DNA of 64,000 nucleotides from RCIO01 sp040880025 (GTDB taxonomy: Bacteria > Pseudomonadota > Alphaproteobacteria > Rhizobiales > Rhizobiaceae): NCBI GenBank assembly GCA_040880025.1, contig JBBDJD010000001.1, positions 62,001 to 126,000 of the forward strand. Direction: 5' to 3'. How positions within the stretch are numbered: the first letter of the stretch is position 1; every line of letters starts with the position of its first letter. The notes under the pieces were generated by a model, which had not been told where the DNA came from, did no database searches, and saw only the letters and a program-made list of their open reading frames with translations. The translations under genes were made by a program, and so were the position numbers. Shown here one piece after another: positions 50,379 to 59,844 of this stretch.

Positions 50379-51242
50379 ATGGCGGATGACTTCAGACATC
50401 TCGATGCAGGCGGCAGGACCGCCGCGCGGTTGGCGGGCGAAACCGGAAAGGTCGTTTTCGTTGCCGTGTGGACGGCAATCGTCATCGCCTGGCTGGTTCT
50501 GGCATCGATGGCTGCATCCCTGCCGCAGGCTTCGCTCGGTCCGGGCGCGGGTCTGATCGGGGCAATTCCGTTTCCCGAGATCGGTGGTTTCGCGGCGGCC
50601 TTTACGCGGCTTTGCCTCTCGCCATTGACTTCCGATGCAGCGCTACCCGGCTATGCGGCGCTTTCAGCCATGTGGTTTTTGATGGCGGTCGCGATGATGC
50701 TTCCCTCGGCCGCGCCGATGATCCGGACCTATTGCGAGATCGCGGATACGGCCGCGGCGTCGGGAAAGCGCGTCGTGCACCCGATCGTGCTGGTTGCCGG
50801 CTATCTCGTGGTGTGGCTGTTCGCGGCGACGGCATTTGCCGGCGCAATGATGGCGTTTCAGTCGATTGCAGCAGGCGTCGGCCCACTCACCGGCTGGGCG
50901 GGGGCCGCAGCCCTCGCTCTGGCTGGTCTGTGGCAGTTCTCATCGCTCAAGGAAGCCTGCCTGACCAAGTGCCGCGCGCCATTTGCAACGCTGTTTGGCG
51001 GCTGGACCGACCGGCCCGCAGGTATTTTCCGCCTCGGGGCCGAACAGGGCCTCTGGTGTCTCGGATGCTGCTGGGCGCTGATGATGGTCATGTTCGTGGT
51101 CGGTATCATGAACCTGTTCTGGATGGCGCTCATCGGCATATTCGCGATCGTGGAAAAGGGCGAAAAAGGTCGTGCGATCAGTCGCGCCGCGGGCACGATA
51201 CTGCTTGTCTGGGCAGCCGCGCTGCTATTACTGTCGCGCTGA
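50379..51242 (+). CDS. DUF2182 membrane protein (predicted metal-binding)
   Basis: The protein of 287 residues has about seven TM segments and the DUF2182 signatures WFLMAVAMMLPSAAPM near 106-121 and GLWCLGCCWALMMVMFVVG near 225-243, rich in Met and Cys, which suggests metal binding. It is followed after 17 bases by a DUF1326 gene. These two families are often neighbours, so they probably form one functional unit of unknown purpose. Confidence 0.88.
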   Translation: MADDFRHLDAGGRTAARLAGETGKVVFVAVWTAIVIAWLVLASMAASLPQASLGPGAGLIGAIPFPEIGGFAAAFTRLCLSPLTSDAALPGYAALSAMWFLMAVAMMLPSAAPMIRTYCEIADTAAASGKRVVHPIVLVAGYLVVWLFAATAFAGAMMAFQSIAAGVGPLTGWAGAAALALAGLWQFSSLKEACLTKCRAPFATLFGGWTDRPAGIFRLGAEQGLWCLGCCWALMMVMFVVGIMNLFWMALIGIFAIVEKGEKGRAISRAAGTILLVWAAALLLLSR

Positions 51243-51259
51243 ACCGGAGCGGAATACCG

Positions 51260-51874
51260 ATGCGCCAAAAGAACTGGGCTTTGAAGGGCGAGCTCGTATT
51301 GTCCTGCAATTGCACGGTTTTTTGCCCATGTGTGCTTTCGCTCGGCAACCACCCGCCGACGGAGGGATACTGCCAGACTTGGGCCGGCTTCCGCATCGAC
51401 AAGGGACATTATGACGACGTCGACCTGTCGGGCATCAATCTCGGTCTGGTAATGGAGATCCCAGGTTATATGAGCCGCGGAAACTGGACCGCCGGCCTGT
51501 TTCTCGACGAGCGCGCCTCGATCTATGCCGAAAAGGCAATTGGCCGGATATTCTCCGGCAAGGCGGGCGGAACGACCGGGTTGCTCGACATACTTGTCGG
51601 AAAGTTCCTGGGCATCGAGCGCGCGCCGATCACCTATGAGGTGAAGGACCGAACGCGCATATTCCAGATACCGAAAATCATCGACGGCGCCGTGACGCCG
51701 ATTGCCGGCCACGATGGCGAAGGCGATACCGTCATCACGAATTCCCAATACTGGATCGCGCCCGAGATCATCGTCGCCAAATCCGACAAGAGCCGCCTGC
51801 GCGCATTCGGCCGCAACTGGAATTTCGCCGGACGCTCAGCCGAAATCTGCAAGTTGGACTGGCGCGGCCCGTGA
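51260..51874 (+). CDS. DUF1326 protein
   Basis: The protein of 204 residues has the N-terminal cysteine cluster LSCNCTVFCPCVLSLG at about 14-29, the hallmark of DUF1326, and later GRNWNFAGRSAEICKLDW. The four cysteines may bind metal. No signal peptide is seen. It lies between the DUF2182 gene and pcs, overlapping the pcs GTG start by four bases, so the three genes are very likely an operon. Confidence 0.88.
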   Translation: MRQKNWALKGELVLSCNCTVFCPCVLSLGNHPPTEGYCQTWAGFRIDKGHYDDVDLSGINLGLVMEIPGYMSRGNWTAGLFLDERASIYAEKAIGRIFSGKAGGTTGLLDILVGKFLGIERAPITYEVKDRTRIFQIPKIIDGAVTPIAGHDGEGDTVITNSQYWIAPEIIVAKSDKSRLRAFGRNWNFAGRSAEICKLDWRGP

Positions 51875-52647
51875 GCGCCGCAACGCAAAAAAAGAAGCTC
51901 TCAGAGCGCATACCGAAACCGAAGAAAAAGGTTACGTGGCCGCAGGCGAGGGCGTTTTCCGTTCACCTGCTCACGGCATCCGGCTCGTTTTTGGCCTTTC
52001 TTTCGCTCGTGGCTGCCAGCGAGCAGCGCTGGACGGCGATGTTCTGGTGGCTGGGTCTGGCGCTCTTCGTCGATGGCATCGACGGGCCGATCGCGCGCAA
52101 GCTCCACGTCAAGGCGGTCCTTCCGACATGGTCGGGCGAAATGCTCGACAACATCATCGACTATGTCACCTATGTTCTGATCCCCGCATTCGCGCTCTAT
52201 CAGCGCGGCTTCATGGGCGAGGGGCTGTCGTTCATTTCGGCGGCCATCATCGTCATGTCGAGCGCAATCTACTATGCAGACACGGGCATGAAGACGAAGG
52301 AGAATTTCTTCCGCGGCTTCCCCGTCGTCTGGAACATGGTGGTGTTCGCACTGTTCGTCACGCAGCCGGGCGAATATGTTTCGTTCGCCGTGGTCATCAT
52401 CGTGGCGCTGTTCACATTCGCGCCGGTCAATTTCTTGCATCCAGTCCGCGTCGTGCGGCTGCGCGCCATCAACCTGCCGGTGTTCCTGGTCTGGTGCCTG
52501 TTCGGCGCGATTGCGCTTGCGCAGGGCATGGAGGCCGGCACGCAGGTCAAGATCGTGATCGCGGCAACAAGCATTTATCTGTTTTTCGTAGGCGCGGTGA
52601 TGCAGCTGCTGCCGCAATTGGGAAAGAAAGAGGAGGCCACACCATGA
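51871..52647 (+). CDS. pcs: Phosphatidylcholine synthase
   Basis: The protein of 258 residues makes phosphatidylcholine directly from CDP-diacylglycerol and choline, a pathway typical of Rhizobiales. It has about eight TM segments, a basic N-terminus, and the CDP-alcohol phosphotransferase motif: DGIDGPIARK near 70, followed by GEMLDNIIDYVTY, with the four conserved Asp residues. It starts at GTG 51871 inside the DUF1326 stop and ends in ATGA overlap with the quinone oxidoreductase gene. Confidence 0.95.
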   Translation: MSAATQKKKLSERIPKPKKKVTWPQARAFSVHLLTASGSFLAFLSLVAASEQRWTAMFWWLGLALFVDGIDGPIARKLHVKAVLPTWSGEMLDNIIDYVTYVLIPAFALYQRGFMGEGLSFISAAIIVMSSAIYYADTGMKTKENFFRGFPVVWNMVVFALFVTQPGEYVSFAVVIIVALFTFAPVNFLHPVRVVRLRAINLPVFLVWCLFGAIALAQGMEAGTQVKIVIAATSIYLFFVGAVMQLLPQLGKKEEATP

Positions 52648-53624
52648 CCAAGGCAATCCGCGTCCACGAGCATGGCGGTCCCGAAGCCCTGAAGTATGAA
52701 GATGTCGAAGTCGGCGAGCCCGGACCCGGCGAGGTCCGCATCCGTCATGCCGCGATCGGCCTCAATTTCCTCGACTGCTATTTCCGTAGCGGCCTCTACC
52801 CCGCGCCAAACGGGTTGCCGCTCATTCCCGGCAACGAAGCGGCGGGCAGCGTGGTCGCGGTCGGTGAGGGCGTTGACGATCTGGCAGCCGGAGACCGGAT
52901 CGCCTATGCCGGCCCGATCGGCGCTTATGCCGGGGAGCGCGTGATCGCGGCTGACCGGATCGTCAAGGTTCCCGATGCGATCGCCGACGAACAGGCGGCG
53001 GCCATGATGCTCAAGGGCATGACAGCCGAGTATCTTCTGCGCCGGACATTCAAGGTGAAGCCCGGCGACACGATCCTGTTCCACGCGGCCGCGGGCGGGG
53101 TGGGCCTCATCCTCGGTCAGTGGGCCAAGCATATCGGCGCAACCGTGATCGGTACCGCTGGCTCCTCGGAGAAGGTCGAACTCGCCAAGGCACACGGCTA
53201 CGACCACGTCATCGACTATTCGAAGGACGATTTCGTCGAAGCGGTGAAGGACATCACAGGCGGAAAGAAGTGCGATGTCGTTTATGACGCGGTCGGCAAG
53301 GACACGTTCGAGGGCTCGCTCGACTGCGTTCGGCCGCTCGGCATGATCGTCAGTTTCGGCCAGTCATCCGGGGCGATACCGCCATTCAACATTGGCGTCC
53401 TGTCGCAGAAGGGGTCGCTTTTCCTGACCCGGCCAACGCTTTTCACCTACATCGCCAAGCGCGACGATCTGGTTCAGTCGGCCAACGCGCTTTTCGGCGT
53501 GGTTTCAAGCGGCGCCGTTTCAATCGAAGTGAACCAGCACTACCCGCTGGCGGACGCCGGCATGGCCCATTCCGATCTCGAAGCGCGGCGCACCACCGGA
53601 GCGACAGTGCTCATTCCCGGCTAG
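52644..53624 (+). CDS. Quinone oxidoreductase (zinc-free MDR family)
   Basis: The protein of 326 residues is a NADPH-dependent quinone reductase of the QorA type. The N-terminal GroES-like domain has IGLNFLDCYFRSGLYP. The cofactor domain has HAAAGGVGLILGQWAKHIGA, the AxxGGVG nucleotide signature, near 146-165. Zinc-binding residues are absent, as expected. AGGAGG precedes the start, and the gene overlaps the pcs stop by four bases. Confidence 0.92.
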   Translation: MTKAIRVHEHGGPEALKYEDVEVGEPGPGEVRIRHAAIGLNFLDCYFRSGLYPAPNGLPLIPGNEAAGSVVAVGEGVDDLAAGDRIAYAGPIGAYAGERVIAADRIVKVPDAIADEQAAAMMLKGMTAEYLLRRTFKVKPGDTILFHAAAGGVGLILGQWAKHIGATVIGTAGSSEKVELAKAHGYDHVIDYSKDDFVEAVKDITGGKKCDVVYDAVGKDTFEGSLDCVRPLGMIVSFGQSSGAIPPFNIGVLSQKGSLFLTRPTLFTYIAKRDDLVQSANALFGVVSSGAVSIEVNQHYPLADAGMAHSDLEARRTTGATVLIPG

Positions 53625-53733
53625 GCCCTTGCCATCTTGCGCAAATTCTTGAAGCTCTTTCACGGCAAGGCCGCTTCCCGCATGCAGAGCACGCCGACTA
53701 CGATGCGACGGGGAACACAAAAAGAGGGGCACG

Positions 53734-55305
53734 TTGACAGAAACCGGCACCGGCGCTGAGCAGAACCTCCTCGAGGTTCGCGGACTCACCAAGGTATTCG
53801 GCTCGCTCAGGGCGTGCGATGCTGTCGATCTCACCATCGCCAACGGCGAAATTCACGCTCTCCTGGGCGAAAACGGCGCCGGCAAGTCGACGCTGGTGAA
53901 GATGCTGTTCGGCTCGCTGGAGCCGGCCTCCGGCGAAATCGTCTGGAAGGGCCAGCCGGTGAGCATTGCCAGCCCCGGCGATGCGCGGACGCTGGGCATC
54001 GGCATGGTGTTCCAGCACTTTTCGCTGTTCGAGGCGCTGACGGCATCGGAAAATATCGCGCTTTCTCTCGACAAGACGACGGCGATCTCGACCATTGCAG
54101 CCAAGGCGCAGGCCCTGTCGCACAGTTACGGGCTACCGCTCGATCCCTATTCGCTGGTCGGCGACCTGTCGGTGGGAGAACGCCAGCGCATCGAGATCAT
54201 CCGCTGCCTGCTGCAGGTGCCGCAGCTCATCATTCTCGACGAGCCGACCTCGGTGCTGACGCCACAGGAAGCCGACCGGCTGTTCGAAACACTCGAGCGG
54301 CTGCGCGCGGAAGGAAAGTCCATCCTCTATATTTCGCATCGTCTCGAAGAGGTGAAGCGGCTCTGCGACCGCGCCACGGTGCTGCGTCACGGCAAGGTGG
54401 TCGGCCACTGCGATCCACGCAAGGAAACGGCCGCGTCTCTGGCCCGCATGATGGTCGGAAGCGAGGTTGCACAGGTGGTGCGCGACGCCGTTGATGCTGA
54501 TGGAGCGCGCGACGCGCTGCTGGAGGTCCGCAGCCTGAGCCGCACGCCGGCAAATCCGTTTGCCACGCCTCTGCGTGACATCCGGTTCACCGTTCACGCC
54601 GGCGAAGTGCTTGGCATCGCCGGCGTCGCCGGCAACGGGCAGGGCGAGTTGTTCGAGGCAATTTCCGGCGAAGTGACCCAGGACAAGGCTGACGTCGTTC
54701 AAATCCGCCACAAGGATGCCGGACGCCTCGGCATCACGGCGCGCCGGCTTCTGGGTGCGGCATTCGTGCCCGAGGAACGGCTGGGCCATGGCGCGGCGCC
54801 CGCGCTCCCGCTTTCCGAAAACCTGCTCCTGTCGCGCTACCGCACCGACGCAGGTTCCTTTCTGGCGCGGCTCGGCATCATCATGACGGGCGCAATCAAG
54901 GCGGCGTCGAAGCGCATCGTCGGCGATATGGATGTGCGCATGAGTGGCGATGACCCTGAGGCCGCGGCGTTGTCCGGCGGCAATTTGCAGAAATTCATCA
55001 TCGGCCGCGAGCTCGACCGCCAACCTTCTGTGATGGTGGTCAACCAGCCGACCTGGGGTGTGGACGCGGGCGCTGCCGCGCGCATCCGCCAGGCGTTGAT
55101 CGAGCTCGCCCGCTCGGGTTCCGCCGTCCTGGTGATCAGCCAGGATCTCGACGAATTGTTCGAAATCTCCGACGCAATCGCCGTCATGCACAATGGCGGG
55201 CTTTCCAAACCGGTGCCCCGCGCCGAGGCGACCTTCGAGAAAATCGGACTTTTGATGGGCGGCGCCGAGCCCGGCCATGCCGAGCCCCCGTTGGAGCTGG
55301 CGTGA
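53734..55305 (+). CDS. ABC transporter ATP-binding protein, BMP/nucleoside type
   Basis: The protein of 523 residues has two ATPase modules, as in sugar and nucleoside importers. The first has GENGAGKST near 46-54 and signature LSVGERQRIEI. The second has a changed P-loop (AGVAGNGQGEL) and signature ALSGGNLQKFIIGREL, the usual asymmetry of this family. The start is TTG 53734 with AGAGGGG upstream, since no ATG keeps the N-terminal domain. The permease gene overlaps its stop (GTGATG), so the importer genes 53734-58462 are one operon. Confidence 0.93.
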   Translation: MTETGTGAEQNLLEVRGLTKVFGSLRACDAVDLTIANGEIHALLGENGAGKSTLVKMLFGSLEPASGEIVWKGQPVSIASPGDARTLGIGMVFQHFSLFEALTASENIALSLDKTTAISTIAAKAQALSHSYGLPLDPYSLVGDLSVGERQRIEIIRCLLQVPQLIILDEPTSVLTPQEADRLFETLERLRAEGKSILYISHRLEEVKRLCDRATVLRHGKVVGHCDPRKETAASLARMMVGSEVAQVVRDAVDADGARDALLEVRSLSRTPANPFATPLRDIRFTVHAGEVLGIAGVAGNGQGELFEAISGEVTQDKADVVQIRHKDAGRLGITARRLLGAAFVPEERLGHGAAPALPLSENLLLSRYRTDAGSFLARLGIIMTGAIKAASKRIVGDMDVRMSGDDPEAAALSGGNLQKFIIGRELDRQPSVMVVNQPTWGVDAGAAARIRQALIELARSGSAVLVISQDLDELFEISDAIAVMHNGGLSKPVPRAEATFEKIGLLMGGAEPGHAEPPLELA

Positions 55306-56429
55306 TGCGTGTCGAACTCGTCAAGCGCCCGCAACATTCGGCCTTGTTCTCAGCCCTTTCTCCCTTCATCGCGCTCGGGCTGACGCTGATCGCGGGCGCG
55401 ATCATGTTCTCGCTGCTCGGCAAGAACCCGCTCGACGGGCTGTATTACTACTTCGTCGATCCGCTGACCGGGATATGGGACCCGAACAACCGCTGGCAGT
55501 TGCACGAACTGGCGATCAAGGCCGCCCCGCTCATTCTGATCGCGGTCGGACTGTCGATCTGCTTCCTGTCGAACAACTGGAATATCGGCGCCGAAGGTCA
55601 GTTCATCGCCGGTGCGATGGCAGGATCGCTGATCCCTGTCGTATTCCCCGAGTTCCAATTCTGGCTCGTTCTGCCGCTGATGCTGATCCTCGGCATGGCG
55701 GGGGGAGCGGCCTATGCCTCGATCCCGGCCTTTCTGAAGGTGCGCTTCAACACCAATGAAATCCTCACCAGCCTGATGCTGGTCTATGTGGCGCAGCTCT
55801 TCAACGACTGGCTGGTGCGCGGACCGTGGCGCAATCCGGAAGGGTTCAGCTTTCCCGGCACTGTGCGCTTCCACGAATATGCAATCATACCTGAGATATG
55901 GCCCGACGGGGGACGGGCGAATTGGAGCATTGTGCTCGCGATAGTGGCCGCCATTGTCATGTGGTTCATGTTGTCGAGAACGCTCAAGGGCTTCGAAGTC
56001 AAAGTGATCGGCCAGAGCCCGCACGCCGGCCGGTTCGCCGGCTTCTCCACCGCGCGGATGGTGTTTTTCGCCTTCCTGGTTTCGGGTGCGTTGGCCGGCC
56101 TGGCAGGCATTGCCGAGGTGGCCGGCCCGGTCGAACATCTCAACGAGAAGATATCCATCGGGTACGGCTTTACAGGCATCATCGTCGCTTTCCTCGGCCG
56201 GCTGAACCCGCTTGGCATCGTGGCGGCGGGACTTGTCCTTGCGCTCACCTATCTTGGCGGCGAGGCGGCTCAGATTTCGATGCAGGTGTCGGACAAGACG
56301 GTGCGCGCCTTCCAGGGCATGCTGCTGTTCTTCGTGCTGGCCTGCGACACGCTCATCCATTACCGGGTCCGGCTGGTCGGCGCGGCGCCGAAAGCACCGG
56401 CGACCGGGGAGGCCGCCGGCAATGTTTGA
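55305..56429 (+). CDS. ABC transporter permease 1, BMP/nucleoside type
   Basis: The protein of 374 residues has about nine TM segments of the BPD_transp_2 family, with GLSICFLSNNWNIGAEGQFI and VKVIGQSPHAGRFAGFSTAR (the EAA-like coupling loop). It forms the channel with the next permease. Start is ATG 55305 or the in-frame GTG 55302; both overlap the ATPase stop. It overlaps the next gene by eight bases. Confidence 0.92.
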   Translation: MRVELVKRPQHSALFSALSPFIALGLTLIAGAIMFSLLGKNPLDGLYYYFVDPLTGIWDPNNRWQLHELAIKAAPLILIAVGLSICFLSNNWNIGAEGQFIAGAMAGSLIPVVFPEFQFWLVLPLMLILGMAGGAAYASIPAFLKVRFNTNEILTSLMLVYVAQLFNDWLVRGPWRNPEGFSFPGTVRFHEYAIIPEIWPDGGRANWSIVLAIVAAIVMWFMLSRTLKGFEVKVIGQSPHAGRFAGFSTARMVFFAFLVSGALAGLAGIAEVAGPVEHLNEKISIGYGFTGIIVAFLGRLNPLGIVAAGLVLALTYLGGEAAQISMQVSDKTVRAFQGMLLFFVLACDTLIHYRVRLVGAAPKAPATGEAAGNV

Positions 56430-57336
56430 GCAGATCATCATCACCATCGCGACGGCGGCGACGCCGCTGCTGATTGCCGCGATCGGCGAGCTTGTCGTCG
56501 AGCGTTCCGGTGTGCTCAATCTCGGCGTCGAGGGCATGATGATCATGGGCGCCGTGACAGGTTTCGCGATCGCCTTCACCACCGGCTCTCCCTGGCTGGG
56601 TCTGGTCGCAGCCATCATCGTCGGCGCGCTGTTTTCGCTGCTTTTTGCCTTCCTCACCCTCACGCTGGTTACGAACCAGGTTGCGACGGGACTTGCACTA
56701 ACGCTGCTCGGGCTCGGCCTTTCCGGCATGATCGGAGAATCGTTCACCGGCCTGCCGGGCATAAAGCTGCCCGTCCTGTATATTCCCTTCCTTTCCGACC
56801 TGCCGTTCGTCGGCAAGCTGATCTTCGGGCAGGATCCGGTGTTCTATCTGTCGATCGTGCTTACCGGCTGCGTGGCATGGTTCCTGTTCAGAACGCGCGC
56901 CGGCCTCACGCTCCGGTCCGTCGGCGACAATCATGCCTCGGCGCACGCGCTCGGCATCAATGTCATCATGATCCGCTATCTGGCAGTCATGTTTGGGGGC
57001 GCGTGTGCGGGCGCGGCCGGCGGCTACCTGTCGCTGCTCTACACGCCGCAATGGATCGAGAACATGACCGCAGGCCGCGGCTGGATCGCGCTGGCGCTGG
57101 TCGTTTTCGCCTCATGGCGGCCGTGGCGGGTATTGGCGGGCGCCTATCTGTTCGGCGCTGTCTCGATCGGCCAGCTTCACGCACAGGCGCTGGGTTTCGG
57201 ACTCCCGTCCCAGTTTCTTTCTTCGCTTCCCTATCTGGCGACCATCGTGGTGCTTGTTCTAATCTCCAGGAACAGGCGTCTGACCATGATCAACACACCG
57301 GCCTCCCTGGGGCGGCCGTTCGTGCCCGATCGATAA
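56422..57336 (+). CDS. ABC transporter permease 2, BMP/nucleoside type
   Basis: The protein of 304 residues is a second BPD_transp_2 permease: AIGELVVERSGVLNLGVEGM near 20-40 is the conserved N-terminal motif, and TLRSVGDNHASAHALGINV is the coupling loop. It pairs with the permease encoded just upstream. Start ATG 56422 overlaps the previous stop. The substrate-binding protein gene follows after 49 bases. Confidence 0.92.
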   Translation: MFEQIIITIATAATPLLIAAIGELVVERSGVLNLGVEGMMIMGAVTGFAIAFTTGSPWLGLVAAIIVGALFSLLFAFLTLTLVTNQVATGLALTLLGLGLSGMIGESFTGLPGIKLPVLYIPFLSDLPFVGKLIFGQDPVFYLSIVLTGCVAWFLFRTRAGLTLRSVGDNHASAHALGINVIMIRYLAVMFGGACAGAAGGYLSLLYTPQWIENMTAGRGWIALALVVFASWRPWRVLAGAYLFGAVSIGQLHAQALGFGLPSQFLSSLPYLATIVVLVLISRNRRLTMINTPASLGRPFVPDR

Positions 57337-57385
57337 CAAGAAAAACAGGGGATGATGCCCCATAACCCGCAAGAGGAGTAACTCC

Positions 57386-58462
57386 ATGAAGAAGACCCTA
57401 TTATCAATGGCCGTAGCGGCCGCCGCGCTGTCGCTCGGCACGCTCGCGGCCGAAGCCAAGGTGAAGGCCTGCTTCATTTATGTCGGCCCGATTGGCGATT
57501 TCGGCTGGTCGTACCAGCACCATCAGGGCGCGCTCGAGATGCAGGAAGCGCTCGGCGGCGAATCCGAAGTCGAACTCGCCTATCTGGAAAGCGTGCCCGA
57601 GGGCGCCGACTCCGAGCGCGCGCTGGAACGATTTGCCCGTTCAGGCTGCAACATCATCTTCACAACCTCGTTCGGCTACATGGACGCCACAAACGCCATC
57701 GCCGGCAAGTTCCCGGACGTGAAGTTCGAGCACGCGACGGGCTACAAGCGCGAGCACCCGAATGTTGCGACCTATAACTCGAAGTTCCATGAAGGCAGGT
57801 ACGTCCAGGGCGTGATCGCCGCGAACCTGTCTGAAGCCGGCGTTGCCGGTTACATCGCCTCATTCCCGATTCCAGAGGTGGTAATGGGCATCAATGCGTT
57901 TCTTCTGGGCGCTCAGTCGGTCAACCCCGACTTCGCGGTGAAGGTGGTTTGGGCCAACACCTGGTTCGATCCGGGCAAGGAAGCCGATGCCGCCAAAGCG
58001 CTGATCGACCAGGGAGTCGACATTATCACCCAGCACACAGACTCCACCGCGCCGATGCAGGTTGCAGCCGAACGCGGCATCAAGGCCTTCGGCCAGGCAT
58101 CGGACATGATCAAGTTCGGACCGGAGACCCAGCTGACCTCGATCATCGACGACTGGGGTCACTACTACACGGAGCGCGTGAAGGCGGTGATTGACGGCAC
58201 CTGGGAGCAGGTCGACGTGTGGGAAGGCATGGCCGAGGAGCACGTCGTGATGGCCGAATACACGAACATGCCCGACGACGTTAAGGCCCAGGCCGAAAAG
58301 GTCGAGGAGTCGATCAAGTCCGGCGCATTCGATCCGTTCACCGGGCCGGTCAACAAGCAGGACGGCTCGGCCTGGCTTGCCGAGGGCGAGGTTGCCGATC
58401 CGGGCGTGCTGCTTGGCATGAACTTCTACGTCGAGGGCGTGGACGACACGCTGCCGCAATAA
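57386..58462 (+). CDS. BMP family substrate-binding protein
   Basis: The protein of 358 residues has a signal peptide (MKKTLLSMAVAAAALSLGTL, then AAEA) and the PnrA/BMP domain: IYVGPIGDFGWSYQHHQGAL, IIFTTSFGYMDATNAIAG and TWFDPGKEADAAKALIDQG. BMP proteins bind nucleosides or other small ligands. Its place last in the operon, with GAGGAG before the start and a strong terminator after, fits high expression of the binding protein. The ligand may be a nucleoside or purine; this cannot be settled here. Confidence 0.93.
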   Translation: MKKTLLSMAVAAAALSLGTLAAEAKVKACFIYVGPIGDFGWSYQHHQGALEMQEALGGESEVELAYLESVPEGADSERALERFARSGCNIIFTTSFGYMDATNAIAGKFPDVKFEHATGYKREHPNVATYNSKFHEGRYVQGVIAANLSEAGVAGYIASFPIPEVVMGINAFLLGAQSVNPDFAVKVVWANTWFDPGKEADAAKALIDQGVDIITQHTDSTAPMQVAAERGIKAFGQASDMIKFGPETQLTSIIDDWGHYYTERVKAVIDGTWEQVDVWEGMAEEHVVMAEYTNMPDDVKAQAEKVEESIKSGAFDPFTGPVNKQDGSAWLAEGEVADPGVLLGMNFYVEGVDDTLPQ

Positions 58463-58483
58463 GCAAGCGATATCTGACGGGAG

Positions 58484-58507
58484 AGGGCGCCTTCGGGCGC
58501 CCTTTTC
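58484..58507 (+). terminator. Rho-independent terminator of the BMP importer operon
   Basis: GGGCGCC at 58485-58491 pairs with GGCGCCC at 58496-58502, followed by TTTTCGTTT. It lies 22 bases after the stop. Confidence 0.9.
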
Positions 58508-58591
58508 GTTTGGATGTCAGTCTCCTGACAGATTGTTGTCAGGAAGGACCTGCTATCTGGATGCCATCGATTCACCCGATGGAGTTCCACG

Positions 58592-59245
58592 ATGCTGCAA
58601 TTCTACCATGCACCCTTCTCACGTGCCTTTGGCGTCTTCTGGCTGCTTGAGGAGCTTGGCGCCGACTACGAGCGGGTCGACATCGACATCCGCGCCGAGG
58701 GCGGCACGGACGAGGCATATCGCAACGTGCAACCGAGCAAGAAGGTGCCCGCCATCGAGCATGACGGTGTTGTCGTCACCGAAAGGGCGGCCATCACCAT
58801 CTTCCTGGCTGAGGCCTTTCCGGAAATGGGGCTGTCACCGGCGGTGGGCGATCCGATCCGTCCGGCCTATCTGACCTGGAACGTCTATTGCGACTCCGTC
58901 TTCGACCCCGTCCTGTGCGCGCGGGCGCATGGGCTCGAATACGAAAACAACGATTATCCGTTCGGCCTGTTCGATGACATGATCGCCAATCTGGAACGTC
59001 ATCTTTCCAGCAACGAGTTTGCAGCGGGCGACCGGTTTACGGCGGCCGATACCCAACTCGGCTCCGCTGTCAGCTACACGATGAACGTGCTGAAGCTTCT
59101 GCCCGAGCGGCCGGCGTTCAAGGATTACGCGTCGCGCATGGAAAGCCGACCAGCCTACCAGAAGGTGTCAAAACGCGACTATGAACTTGCGATGGCCATG
59201 CCGTTCTTCCAGAAGCAGTTCGGCGGTGAGGCCGCCGGTCTCTGA
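58592..59245 (+). CDS. Glutathione S-transferase family protein
   Basis: The protein of 217 residues has an N-terminal thioredoxin-like domain (1-80, YHAPFSRAFGVFWLLEELGA, then KKVPAIEHDGVVVTERAAI with the VPAI and ES-like glutathione-binding positions) and a helical C-terminal domain (DRFTAADTQLGSAVSYTM). A Ser in PFSRAF could activate the thiol, as in beta- or nu-type bacterial enzymes. The substrate is unknown. It stands alone between two transcription units. Confidence 0.9.
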   Translation: MLQFYHAPFSRAFGVFWLLEELGADYERVDIDIRAEGGTDEAYRNVQPSKKVPAIEHDGVVVTERAAITIFLAEAFPEMGLSPAVGDPIRPAYLTWNVYCDSVFDPVLCARAHGLEYENNDYPFGLFDDMIANLERHLSSNEFAAGDRFTAADTQLGSAVSYTMNVLKLLPERPAFKDYASRMESRPAYQKVSKRDYELAMAMPFFQKQFGGEAAGL

Positions 59246-59332
59246 TTGTATTAGTCCTGAACATCCCTTTCGCCGCCTTGGCAGTTTCCTCCGCGCTGTG
59301 CCATCATCGGGCCAATGGTCAGGAGGAACGCG

Positions 59333-59776
59333 ATGGCGGCTTTGGGTTTGACGGGTATCGGCCATGTGGCCCTGAAGGTTGCCGATATCGGCCGCTCGCT
59401 GGCCTTCTATCGGGATCGGCTGGGCTTTGAGGAAATGATGCATCTCGACCGCGAAGACGGCTCGCTCTGGCTGGTCTATCTGCGCGTCACCGATACGCAG
59501 TTCCTCGAGCTCTTCCCGGGCGGGGAGGGCGACCTCGCGCCCGGACCCGACCGCACGGCGGTCAACCATTTCTGCCTGGAAACGGACGATCTCGACGCGA
59601 CCGCCAACGCGTTGCGCGCGGCCGGCGTTCCGCTCACCGTCGAGCCGAAGATGGGACTGGACGGCAACCGCCAATGCTGGATCGCCGATCCCGACGGCAA
59701 CCGCATTGAATTCATGGAGATGGGGGCAGGCAGCATGCAGGCGGAGGCGATCAAACGGCTGCGAGCAACGGTTTGA
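59333..59776 (+). CDS. VOC (glyoxalase/bleomycin resistance) family protein
   Basis: The 147-residue protein has two beta-alpha-beta-beta-beta modules: GIGHVALKVADIGRSLAFYR at the start, and NHFCLETDDLDATANALRAA then WIADPDGNRIEFMEM at the end. His in GHVAL, His in VNHFC and Glu in RIEF are the likely metal ligands. AGGAGG is well placed before ATG 59333. It may be a lyase or dioxygenase; there is no clear substrate. rpe follows after 68 bases. Confidence 0.9.
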   Translation: MAALGLTGIGHVALKVADIGRSLAFYRDRLGFEEMMHLDREDGSLWLVYLRVTDTQFLELFPGGEGDLAPGPDRTAVNHFCLETDDLDATANALRAAGVPLTVEPKMGLDGNRQCWIADPDGNRIEFMEMGAGSMQAEAIKRLRATV

Positions 59777-59844
59777 GAGGCGGGTGACATCCACCCTCGC
59801 TGCGGCTACATGCAACCGATGATCATGCGGAGGCGTTTGTCATC

